64,000 nucleotides of DNA, from positions 992,001 to 1,056,000 of the forward strand of contig NZ_AP022605.1 of the NCBI RefSeq assembly GCF_010728155.1, in the 5' to 3' direction. The first letter of the stretch is position 1. Each line of letters starts with the position of its first letter. Below are positions 37,102-45,621 of this stretch, piece by piece. The position numbers and the translations under genes are program-made. The notes under the pieces are model-generated. The model did no database searches. It saw only the letters and a program-made list of their open reading frames with translations, and had not been told where the DNA came from. The stretch comes from Mycolicibacterium doricum. Lineage in GTDB: Bacteria > Actinomycetota > Actinomycetes > Mycobacteriales > Mycobacteriaceae.

Positions 37102-37698
37102 CTAAGGGACACCGCCTGCAAGTGCGGCCATGGGCGCATGTCGGTAGCGGCGATACGCATCAACAGGATCACGGTCGGCAGCGTCGATCCGGATCAGCGG
37201 AGGTCTCCCCATCGCCGGTGTTGCTAGATCGCGGAGCGCGTCGTAGTAGGCACGCTGCCGTTGCCTGCCGCCGACACCGAACCCGCGGGCTTCCTTGGAG
37301 CGGAAGTAGTTATCGGACTTTCGCTGCCACGTCCGGCACAGCTGCTTGTACTCATCGATGTCGAATCCGAGCGGTACACCAGGCGGGTACATCTTGAGTG
37401 TCAGCTGCCGAAATGACGTAAAGTGTTGCGATTCATCGATTTCGATCAAGGTTCCCGTCGCCGCGTGGAGGAAGTCACCGCGGAGCGGCGTCAGTTTGGC
37501 TGTGGCGAGCGTCTTGAGATCGCCGCCAAGGGCGAGATAAATGCGCTCCAACGCCGCGATGGTGCTCGGCATGAGTTGGCCGCCAGGTAAGCCGAGGTGG
37601 CCACGTCGGTTGAGCCAGTCGACCGATTGCCCAGTAAGGACAATGCCGTCCAGCGCCGCCGCCGAAGCGAATCCGCGCTGCGTATCTCCGACGGGCAC
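37102..37698 (-). CDS. hypothetical protein with nuclease-like IEIDESQHF motif (198 aa)
   Basis: The centre reads GTLIEIDESQHFTSFRQLTL and the C-terminal half RQRQRAYYDALRDLATPAMG, a pattern shared by small PD-(D/E)XK/Vsr-like nucleases (acidic-x-acidic-x-x-QH, then basic and D/RD residues). I recall the family as an actinobacterial DUF of unknown role; no name is claimed. It begins just before the lipoprotein gene on the same strand. GTG/ATG starts near 37698 are both possible. The frame is intact. Confidence 0.55.
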   Translation of the reverse strand: MPVGDTQRGFASAAALDGIVLTGQSVDWLNRRGHLGLPGGQLMPSTIAALERIYLALGGDLKTLATAKLTPLRGDFLHAATGTLIEIDESQHFTSFRQLTLKMYPPGVPLGFDIDEYKQLCRTWQRKSDNYFRSKEARGFGVGGRQRQRAYYDALRDLATPAMGRPPLIRIDAADRDPVDAYRRYRHAPMAALAGGVP

Positions 37699-37714
37699 GA
37701 CGACAGTGTCTCAG

Positions 37715-38344
37715 TTATGCCGGCTGCTGAATGACCGCGGGTCGTCGCACGTCATCGCTGCGGAGAGTGCCGGGAAAGCACGGCGATGAACCGATAAGCG
37801 AGGGCGGCTGGGTTGGGTCGGGTCGCGCCTGAATCTGGAGTACGTAGCCGTCCGGGGCGTAGCCGAACCGATTCGGTTTGCTGAAGCCGTCACGCTCCAT
37901 CACTTGCCAGCCCCATTGCCTCCAGATGTCACCGGTCTGGGCGATGATGCCATTGACGTCGGCACCGGGAGGAAGCCGCATGTCACGCCAGTCTTCGACG
38001 TGCACCGGCGCATCCGGTCCGCTGGGGTTGTCTTCGCAGTACGTCGTCCCGTCGCCGACGATGTAGCGCGTTCCGTCAAGGCTGGTGCCCTTTGGGAGCG
38101 CATCGACGGTCTGCTGCAAGTAGCGCACCACCGTGTCTTGCGCTTCCTGTTGGCTCGCGGGGATTTTCGGTGAGGCGGGAACTGGTGTCTGCTCCATGGG
38201 CCCTCCTGGGATGGCAGTGGCGCCCGTCGGGACGGACGGTCCGAGTGATTCAGCGGGCTCTGTCGGCGATGACGACGTGCACGCGGCGACAAGCCCGGCA
38301 AGCAGCATCGCGGCGCAGACGTGCAGCAGTGTTTGTCGACTCAT
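37715..38344 (-). CDS. LppJ-like lipoprotein, module 1 (209 aa)
   Basis: The signal peptide MSRQTLLHVCAAMLLAGLVAAC ends in a lipobox (LVAAC), so the mature protein is lipid-anchored outside the membrane. Conserved blocks PASQQEAQDTVVRYLQQTVD, TGDIWRQWGWQVMERDGF and GYAPDGYVLQI are shared with the paralogue at 43147-43803. In M. tuberculosis such lipoproteins (lppJ) follow an alpha/beta hydrolase gene, as here, where the start overlapped the original hydrolase stop as ATGA. It probably partners the secreted hydrolase. Confidence 0.75.
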   Translation of the reverse strand: MSRQTLLHVCAAMLLAGLVAACTSSSPTEPAESLGPSVPTGATAIPGGPMEQTPVPASPKIPASQQEAQDTVVRYLQQTVDALPKGTSLDGTRYIVGDGTTYCEDNPSGPDAPVHVEDWRDMRLPPGADVNGIIAQTGDIWRQWGWQVMERDGFSKPNRFGYAPDGYVLQIQARPDPTQPPSLIGSSPCFPGTLRSDDVRRPAVIQQPA

Positions 38345-39889
38345 GGCGTAAACGTCGGTGGGGTCACGTCGGTCCTTCCAGCGATGATGCGGCCCATGTT
38401 ATCCAGCGCCGGATTGCCGGCGCTTTAATAGCTGCTGTGGGCGTCGACGGTGGGTAAGCCCAGCGGACCGGCAGCCCCGGGTGCCGCCTCAAACGGGATG
38501 CCGCCGAACTGGCGCGCCATAGGGTCAGGGCCGAGAGTGGCGTACGTGGCGATGCCGATGACGTCGTTTTCAGCTCGGGACGCAAAAAGATTCGCGCCGG
38601 GAGCAAGACTCAAATCGCTCGCATTCTCGGCGAGGATTCCTGGGCTGCCCACGGCGACAAGGTTATTGGCGTCGAGGTGGTTGCCCTCCAGCCCTGCGGC
38701 CCCCATCAGGGTGGAGCCGTAGCTATGACCGATCACCGTGTTGACTGACGGGCCAGCCGCAGCGCCGTCGTCATGCGATGCCCGCATTCCGGCCTGGAAT
38801 GCCGCCAGATCGTCGCCTCCACCATGGGCATAGTCCGGCGAGGCCGCCTCCCACAGATTCATCGGCCGGTCGTAACCCATCCAGGTCGTCACCGAAACGT
38901 CTTCGACCCGAAGATTTGGGTCCGCCCGCAGTGCGGCCTGCAGCATCTGCTCGGACTTATCGGCGCTGCCCTCGAAGCGGGTGAGATCCTGACCGGTGCC
39001 CGGTACAAACGTGGCATTGCGCTTGGCGGTATCAGGATTGTTGATCGACACCGCGGCATGGCCCTGGTCATCGATAGTGGCGAGGTAGCGCGGCAACCCA
39101 TCGGGCGATGCAAGCGCCTTGTCGATCTCTTCATAACCGTGGCGCGTGTGGTTTGCCGCGTCCCACTCGGCTTTCCAGCTCTGCCACTCCTCTGAGGGAG
39201 CCCCGCTCTCGCCGCTGGCCCAGTCCGGATGCTCGGCGCGCAGACGGTCAAGCTCGGCTTGGTTCGCCACCTGCAACTCGTCGAGGTACATCCGGTTGTA
39301 ACGGTTTTTGTCAACGAACGGCATGCCGGGATGGTTCCCGATCGAATGGTCCCGCTCGTACAGCCAGTCCTTCTCCTCCTGGTCCAGCTTCTCCCACAGA
39401 TCGTTGAACTGCTGTGGGTCCTCGGGCATCGGCCGCGACAGCGCATCCTGGAGTGCTGGATCATTGGTATGCGGCGTGTCGGGTATGGGCTCGGCGCCGG
39501 TCGCCATGCTGATCGCCCGGGCCAGCTCTTGGTCGGCGCGCACCGCGTCCGCCAGGATGGCATCGAGGCGCGGCTGCAGCTGCATCCGCTTGAGCATGAC
39601 TTCCATCGGGTCAGCGCCTGTCGCGCCCGGCCCCGGCTCGATGGTGTTGCTTACCGGATCGACCACCATGCCAAGGCCTTCCGCCTCGGCGCGCAGCTGC
39701 GCCAGTCCGACTTGACCTGCTCGACGTCGTCGGCGGCTCGGCCCGCCGCCTGGGCAACCGCCAAAGCCTTTGCCCGTGCGCGTCGAGGTCCTTGCGCACC
39801 CCGTCGACTGCCTCTTTCGCTGCCGCCGACGCATCGCCGCCCCAGGTGCCGAACGCAGGCAACTCAGCAATGCCGTCGGCCGCCTCGAA
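38341..39889 (-). pseudogene. ESX-type alpha/beta-hydrolase, module 1 (decayed)
   Basis: Compared with the intact paralogue at 41498-43150, the first about 30 codons are missing where an IS3 element abuts (39890). Two single-base losses shift the frame, near 39775 (within HGQ/KALAV) and 39712 (within KSD/LAQLRAEAEG). TAA at 38425-38427 replaces the Trp codon after HSSY, 28 codons before the old stop that overlapped the lipoprotein start. The rest is well preserved, with TVIGHSYGSTLMGAAG as the nucleophile elbow. It is inactive. Confidence 0.8.
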
Positions 39890-39920
39890 TGAATCGCCCT
39901 GGTTCTGGTGGAGGCTCGGG

Positions 39921-40772
39921 CTATTGGATTTCGACCAGGGGTTGGTCGGTCCGTTTCGTAGCGTAGAAAGTGGCTTCGAACTCTGTGGGCAGTTGGTCGT
40001 TGAGGTAGCCGTGGAGGCGGCTGGTGTTGTGCCAGTGCACCCATCCGAGGGTGGCCAGCTCGACGTCCTCGACGGTCTTCCAGGGCCCGGTGCGGGCGGG
40101 CCCGTAGATCAGCTCGGACTTGTAGTAGCCGTTCACCGTCTCGGCGAGGGCGTTATCGTAGCTGTCCCCGACCGATCCGATGGAGGGTACCGCGCCGATC
40201 TCGGCGAGGCGCTCACCGTAGCGGACCGAGGTGAATCCGCCTTGTGACCCGGCATCGGAGTGACATCGCAAGTGAGGAAATGTGATTCCACGCGACCAGC
40301 GGGCCATCTCGATCGCGTCGAGCACCATCGTGGTCCGCATGTTCGACGCGACCCGCCATCCCACGATCATCCGGCTGAACACGTCGGTGATGAAGCAGAC
40401 GTAAGCCACCCCGGCCCGGGTCGGCACGAACGTCAGGTCGGTCACCCACAACTGATTCGGTGCGGTCGCGGTGAAGTCCCTCTTGACCAGATCGGGATGC
40501 CGCGCCGCGGCGGGGTCGGGTTTGGTGGTGCGGACCCGTTTACAGCGGCGGACTCCTTCGATGCCGGCGGCCCGCATCAGCCGGGCGACCTGATCGCGGC
40601 CCACATCGTGACCGGCCCGGCGTGCCGTTTTCCACAGCTTGTGCGCCCCGTAGACGCAGTAGTTGTCCCTCCACAACCCGACCAGGGCCGGACCCAGCAC
40701 GGCGTCACGGCAGGCCCGCTGCGACGGACCGCGGGTCTTGGCCGCGTAGTAGGTGCTCGGGGCCACCGACAC
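39921..40772 (-). CDS. IS3-family OrfB transposase (283 aa)
   Basis: DDE motifs are LWVTDLTFVPT (D), LRCHSDAGSQGGFTS (D) and ALAETVNGYYKSELIY (E), with the usual LGWVHWHNTSRLHGYL end. It is normally fused to OrfA by frameshifting, but OrfA is itself broken here. Possible start codons are not decisive because translation is expected as a fusion. Confidence 0.88.
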   Translation of the reverse strand: MSVAPSTYYAAKTRGPSQRACRDAVLGPALVGLWRDNYCVYGAHKLWKTARRAGHDVGRDQVARLMRAAGIEGVRRCKRVRTTKPDPAAARHPDLVKRDFTATAPNQLWVTDLTFVPTRAGVAYVCFITDVFSRMIVGWRVASNMRTTMVLDAIEMARWSRGITFPHLRCHSDAGSQGGFTSVRYGERLAEIGAVPSIGSVGDSYDNALAETVNGYYKSELIYGPARTGPWKTVEDVELATLGWVHWHNTSRLHGYLNDQLPTEFEATFYATKRTDQPLVEIQ

Positions 40773-40843
40773 CCCTGCTGATCGCAGGACGGTGCAGATG
40801 GGCTCGACCCCGAACTCGGCGCGGTTGTCGTCGATGAAGTCGA

Positions 40844-41189
40844 CTATTTCTTGTGTTGGCGGTCGAGCTCCGCCCCGAAGAAACTCGCCGCCCGCTTGAG
40901 TATCTCGTTGGCGCGCTCGAGTTCTCGGTTCTCCTGCTCAAGTTCTTTGAGCCGCTGCGATTCAGCAGTCGTCACCCAGGGAGACAGGCCCTCGTCGATG
41001 TCAGCCTGGCGCAACCCACATGCGCACCGACTCCACGCCGTAGCCGAGCTGGCGGGCCACCCGTTGCACGGTTCCCTGCGTGGTGCCCAACTCCGCGCGC
41101 AGCGCCCGCACCATCCGCACCGCGGCGGCCTTCTCCTCCGAGCTGTATCTACGTGTCGTCGGGTTTCCTGGGGACTGTTCCTTCGGCAT
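40844..41189 (-). pseudogene. IS3-family OrfA with 1-bp insertion
   Basis: From MPKEQSPGNPTTRRYSSEEK the frame reaches YGVESVRMWV and then shifts. The next frame continues QADIDEGLSPWVTTAESQRL and the leucine-zipper-like LKELEQENRELERANEI to the stop at 40844. GTTGCGCCAG at about 41005-41014 in place of GTTCGCCAG accounts for it. Confidence 0.75.
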
Positions 41190-41243
41190 ACCTGCATCCT
41201 CGTTTCCAAGGTCAGGAGCCTCCAGCATTTCCAGGGCGATTCA

Positions 41244-41497
41244 CATAGCGTTCGCTGGCCGCGATGGTTCGTCGTTTCCTGCCTCGAGATGGAACCAGTC
41301 ATCCGTGGTCGCGCGGCGTCCCACTATCTCTTTGTGGGCGCTATCTCTACGCATCAAGTGTTGCAGTTGCGACCCACACGCCGCTGTCTGTACGAGCCAA
41401 GAGCAACTGATGCACGGCGGCTAGAGTCAGAGCCACTATCCTTAGGTCGGCGCCGGTGCCCATTCGCCCCGAAGACATGGGCCTCTAGCCCCGCACC
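41244..41497. other. non-coding stretch between IS3 and hydrolase gene
   Basis: About 250 bases without a recognisable gene. They should contain the promoter of the hydrolase/lipoprotein operon. No Shine-Dalgarno sequence precedes the GTG at 41498, so the message may be leaderless. Confidence 0.35.
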
Positions 41498-43150
41498 GTG
41501 ACCGTTTCTGTCGAGGAGATCGACCGCTGGGACGCCGGTGACGTCCGCGAGGTCTTCCATGCCACGCGTAGCCGGGCGGAGGCGGCGTTTGAAGCCGCCA
41601 ACGGTATCGCCGAGTTGCCGGCCTTCGGCTCGTGGGGTGGCGACGCATCGGAGGCGGCCAAGGAGGCGATCAACCAGACCCGTAAGGACCTCGATGCGCA
41701 CGGCCAAGAAGCGTTAGCGGTCGCTCAGGCGGCGAGCAGAGCGGCGGACGACGTCGAGCAGGTCAAGTCAAATCTCGCTCAACTGCGGGCGGACGCCGAG
41801 AGCCTTGGCATGGTGGTCGATCCGGTCAGTAACAGCATCGAGCCGGGGCCAGGTGCGGAGGGTGCCGACCCGATGGAGGTCATGCTCAAGCAAATGCAAC
41901 TGCAGCCGCGCCTTGACGCCATCATGGCCGATGCTGCCCGCGCCGATCAGGAGCTGGCGCAAGCGATCGCTATGGCAACCGGTGACGCGCCAATCCCCGA
42001 CACCCCGCACACCAATGACCCCGAGCTGCAGGACGCGCTTTCGCGGCCGCTGCCCGAGGACCCACAGCAGTTCAACGACCTGTGGGACAGGCTGTCACCG
42101 GAGCAAAAGGAGTTCCTGTACCGGCAAGATCACAGCGTCGGTAATCACCCCGGTATGCCGTTCGCCGACAAAAATCTCTTCAACCAGAGGCACCTCGGCG
42201 AGCTGACGCAGACCAGTCAGTCAGAGGTGGACCGGCTGCGGGCGGAACATCCCGCGTGGGCGAACGGCACGGTGCCCAACCCGAAGGGCGACTACCAGAA
42301 CTGGCGCCAGTGGCGAGACTGGAAGCAGCAGTGGGACAAGGCAAACCACACGTTGGACGGTTACCACGCGGTGACGGAAACGCTCGGTCGCAAAGACGGT
42401 GTGCCGCGCTTCCTTGGTCTCGTCGACGACCAGGGCCACGCCGCCGTCTCGATCGGCAATCCGGATACGGCCATCCGAAACGCCACGCTGGTTCCGGGGA
42501 CGGGACAGGACATGGCGGCCTTCACAGGCAGCGACGGCAAGTCGCTCGATATGTATAACGCGGCTCTCGATGTCGATCCGAGCCTGACAGGCGCCGACGT
42601 CTCCGTCACCACGTGGATGGGGTACGACCGCCCAATGGATCTCGGCCAAGCAGCTGATACGAGCTACGCAACCAATGGCGCCGGATCCTTGGACGCCTAC
42701 TTGAACGGGGTGCAGGCTTCACATGCTGACGGCGTCCCAGCCGCCATCGACACCGTCATCGGACATAGTTACGGCTCGACGCTGGTGGGGGCAGCCGGTG
42801 CCGGTGATCATCACTTGGCCGTCGAGAACGTGATCGGCGTCGGCAGTCCGGGCATGATGGTGGGCCATGCCTCGGAACTCAACCTCGATCCGGGTGGCCA
42901 GGTGTACGCCACCCGGGCGCAGCACGACATCATTCACCTTGTTGCCGGCGCGGCCCTCGGTCCCAATCCGACATGGGATGGATTTGGGGCGATCGAACTC
43001 GAGGCTGCTCCCGGCCCCGCCCTCGGCCCTGAAGTGCTGAACATCCCGTCGGTCGCCGCCCACAGCAGCTACTGGGACGAGGGCAATCCGGCGCTGGCCA
43101 ATATGGGCGCGATCATCGCGGGCATGCCGCCTCCGAAGGTCGTGCCATGA
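41498..43150 (+). CDS. ESX-type alpha/beta-hydrolase, module 2 (550 aa)
   Basis: The N-terminus (VTVSVEEIDRWDAGDVREVF...LPAFGSWGGDA) is the helical delivery domain shared with the REase toxin. After a linker the C-terminal half is a DUF1023-like alpha/beta hydrolase: VSVTTWMGYDRP, TVIGHSYGSTLVGAAG (Ser nucleophile about 424), VIGVGSPGM and a C-terminal histidine in VAAHSSYWDEG. In mycobacteria such proteins (Rv2079-like) precede lppJ. Its stop overlaps the lipoprotein ATG (ATGA). Substrate unknown; export by ESX is inferred from the domain. Confidence 0.8.
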   Translation: MTVSVEEIDRWDAGDVREVFHATRSRAEAAFEAANGIAELPAFGSWGGDASEAAKEAINQTRKDLDAHGQEALAVAQAASRAADDVEQVKSNLAQLRADAESLGMVVDPVSNSIEPGPGAEGADPMEVMLKQMQLQPRLDAIMADAARADQELAQAIAMATGDAPIPDTPHTNDPELQDALSRPLPEDPQQFNDLWDRLSPEQKEFLYRQDHSVGNHPGMPFADKNLFNQRHLGELTQTSQSEVDRLRAEHPAWANGTVPNPKGDYQNWRQWRDWKQQWDKANHTLDGYHAVTETLGRKDGVPRFLGLVDDQGHAAVSIGNPDTAIRNATLVPGTGQDMAAFTGSDGKSLDMYNAALDVDPSLTGADVSVTTWMGYDRPMDLGQAADTSYATNGAGSLDAYLNGVQASHADGVPAAIDTVIGHSYGSTLVGAAGAGDHHLAVENVIGVGSPGMMVGHASELNLDPGGQVYATRAQHDIIHLVAGAALGPNPTWDGFGAIELEAAPGPALGPEVLNIPSVAAHSSYWDEGNPALANMGAIIAGMPPPKVVP

Positions 43151-43803
43151 GTGCAGATCATCTACACGGGCGTCGGCGGATGCCGCGCGGGCGTCGATTC
43201 ACGGCAGTCCTGACGCTGCTCTCCCTCGTCGCCGCCGGCTGCGGTGACGACGGGAAGCTCGGCCCACCGACGCCAACCGGCGCTACTGACATTGGAGGTC
43301 CGTCCGTGACATCCGCACCACCGCCCCCTCCCGGTTGGAGTCCAAAAGACGTCGTGCCGCAGTCCCAGCAGCAGGCGCAGGACACCTTGCTTGATTACCT
43401 GACGCGGACCGTGCGCCAGCTCCCGAAGGGAAGCGTCCTGGATGCGACGCGGTACGGCAGCTCCGGGCACAACAGTTGGTGCGAGGACGAGCCGAAAGAC
43501 CCGAAGAATGTCCCGACACGATTTCATACCACCGGTGACCTGACCGTCCCGGCCGGAATAAATGCCGATGCGCTCGTGCGACAGGTCGGTGATATCTGGC
43601 GTAGCTGGGGCTGGTACGTCTACGAGCGAGACGGCTTCAGGACGCCGAACGAGTTCGGGTACGGACCCGACGGCTACCGGCTGCAAATTGTCACGGCCGG
43701 CCGGCCGGGGTACGCGCCCACGCTGAGTGGTTCATCGCCATGCTTCCCTGGTGAGATCGCGGCGGACGGGATTCCGTTTCCCTTGGTGGTCAATCCCGCC
43801 TGA
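43147..43803 (+). CDS. LppJ-like lipoprotein, module 2 (218 aa)
   Basis: After a basic start, FTAVLTLLSLVAAGCGDD gives a lipoprotein signal with lipobox VAAGC. The mature part shares QQAQDTLLDYLTRTVRQLPK, VGDIWRSWGWYVYERDGF and GYGPDGYRLQI with the copy at 37715-38344. Translation is coupled to the hydrolase. Likely an envelope-anchored partner or immunity-like protein for it; that role is not proved. Confidence 0.78.
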   Translation: MSADHLHGRRRMPRGRRFTAVLTLLSLVAAGCGDDGKLGPPTPTGATDIGGPSVTSAPPPPPGWSPKDVVPQSQQQAQDTLLDYLTRTVRQLPKGSVLDATRYGSSGHNSWCEDEPKDPKNVPTRFHTTGDLTVPAGINADALVRQVGDIWRSWGWYVYERDGFRTPNEFGYGPDGYRLQIVTAGRPGYAPTLSGSSPCFPGEIAADGIPFPLVVNPA

Positions 43804-43959
43804 CGGCGAACACCGGATATGTCTCTACGATGCAGAATCTCAGTAATTCATGTGGAATTGTTTGGGGAATAGCTTAAATCCGGATACTTCATAGCGAATA
43901 CGACTAGCCAATGCTAAAATCATCACAGGATGCAGAATGGCAAAAAAGGGAGGCCCATA

Positions 43960-44634
43960 GTGGCGCTCAAAAAGTCGGATCTTTACGCATCGCTATGGGC
44001 GAGCTGTGATCAGCTGCGTGGCGGAATGGACGCTTCGCAATATAAGGACTACATTTTGACGCTGCTATTCGTGAAATACGTCTCGGACAAAGCGAAGGCT
44101 GATTCGAACAGTCTGATCGACGTACCCGAAGGCGGTTCGTTCGACGACATCGCACTGGTCAGTGCGGTGTTGGTCGCGGTTCTGTCTGCGTTCATCGCGC
44201 GTGTCCTTATTGGCCGTGACCGACGTCGCCAAATGTACGGCGAGGCGTTCCGTGTGGCGCTGGAGTGGCGCGAGATGGTGTATCGGGTGCGTCGCAGGGA
44301 TAACTCGAAGGAGCACGACCGAGTGCTCATCGACCGATTTCACGAACTGCAGGAGCGACTCGATTACTACGAGGGCTGGATCGGCAGCGAATCGAGGTAT
44401 ATGCGTCGGAGCTTTAGGCGCCTGGTTACAGTGATCAAAGGTGCGACGAAGGGCGATCTTCAAACCGCGTGGGAGGCGAGAGGGAGATCAGGGAACGCCG
44501 ATCCTGACACCAACCATCCGAAGATCCCGTCGTCGGCGATGGATAACTATTTGCTTGACGTACGGTCGCATTTGTCACTGCAGCCATGGCGATGGCCCGC
44601 CGTTTGGTGGCGTAACCGCGAGGACGGCCGATGA
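43960..44634 (+). CDS. CBASS-like transmembrane effector fused to an HsdM N-terminus (224 aa)
   Basis: The GTG at 43960 has GGGAGG 6 bases upstream. Residues 1-63 (ALKKSDLYASLWASCDQLRG to VPEGGSFDD) are the start of a type I restriction methylase HsdM. From residue 64 it becomes a membrane protein: one helix (IALVSAVLVAVLSAFIARVL) and a cytosolic part YGEAFRVALEWREMVYRVRR, RFHELQERLDYYEGW, similar in kind to SLATT/2TM effectors of CBASS operons. The first membrane helix expected of such effectors seems replaced by HsdM. The stop overlaps the CD-NTase ATG as ATGA. Whether it is a working chimera or a deletion scar is open. Confidence 0.65.
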   Translation: MALKKSDLYASLWASCDQLRGGMDASQYKDYILTLLFVKYVSDKAKADSNSLIDVPEGGSFDDIALVSAVLVAVLSAFIARVLIGRDRRRQMYGEAFRVALEWREMVYRVRRRDNSKEHDRVLIDRFHELQERLDYYEGWIGSESRYMRRSFRRLVTVIKGATKGDLQTAWEARGRSGNADPDTNHPKIPSSAMDNYLLDVRSHLSLQPWRWPAVWWRNREDGR

Positions 44635-45621
44635 AGACGGACACCTCCACCCAGTTTGCCGAGTTTGCGGATGCGATCAAGCTCAAGCAGACGCAGGTCG
44701 AACGTATTGAGAGCGCGCGTACGTCGCTGACGAAGCTCCTCAAGGAGTCGTACGACTTGAGTGAAGACGATGTGTTTGTTCAGGGCTCGTACGCCAACAA
44801 CACCGCCGTCCGACCGGTAGAGGGCGGTGAATACGACATTGACATCGTTGTTGTGTCGGCCGACAGCGAGGAGGGCGCGACCGAAGCGATCCATGATCTA
44901 TTCGAAAAGCTTGAGGACAGTCGATACAAGGACATGATCATGGAACGGAAGCCGTGTGTCCGCGTGACGCACGCGGACGAGGTGATCGGCGGCTTCCACG
45001 TTGACGTCATTCCGCTGCGAGTCTCGACGAGTGACGAGCATGACGCACCGTATGAGGCACCACGCAAGGGAAGTGGATGGCACGGCACCGCGCCGGGCGA
45101 GTACACCGACTGGTGTAGCGGGCAGGGAGAGCGTTTCCAGCGCACCGTTATGATGTTCAAACGGTGGCGCGACGAACAGCAGGACGTTCGTAAGGCGGTC
45201 AAATCCATCGTGTTGCAGGTCCTCATCTCGGAGTACATGCCAGCGGACATCGACGACGATGCTAGGCGGGTTGCCGTAACTTTCGCCGGAATGCATGAGG
45301 AACTCAAAGATCTTGAGTCCGCCCCCGAAGTGCTCAATCCAGTGCTGGAGTCGGAGGACCTTGCTGCTCGCTGGAGCGATACCGATCTCCTAAACTTCAA
45401 GACCGAGCTCGAGTCGGCAGCTGAACTCGCGAGCGAGGCGGATGAAGCAGACACACTCGTCTGTCGTTTGCCAGGAGCTTGGGACCAGTGTGACCTGATT
45501 TTGCCAGGGTGATGGGACCACCTGGATTGCCAGTTATGGGACCACCGGCGCGTCGCGTCGGTGGTCTCTTCGTTTGTTCGTTCGATCGCTGTGACAGCTC
45601 AAGTCACGGAGGGCGGCGGGC

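Larger units (their letters stand above)
39890..41243 (-). mobile_element. IS3-family insertion sequence
   Basis: Inverted repeats TGAATCGCCCTGG...GGAGGCTC bound 1354 bp, with TG...CA ends and orfA/orfB on the minus strand. The flanks (GAA left, CAT right) do not repeat, so the usual 3-bp duplication is absent. Loss of DNA beside the element fits the missing 5' end of the hydrolase gene. Confidence 0.87.

Noticed and set aside
43804..43959. A type I restriction system
   Set aside because: Only the first 63 codons of hsdM exist, fused to another protein; no hsdS or hsdR is seen.
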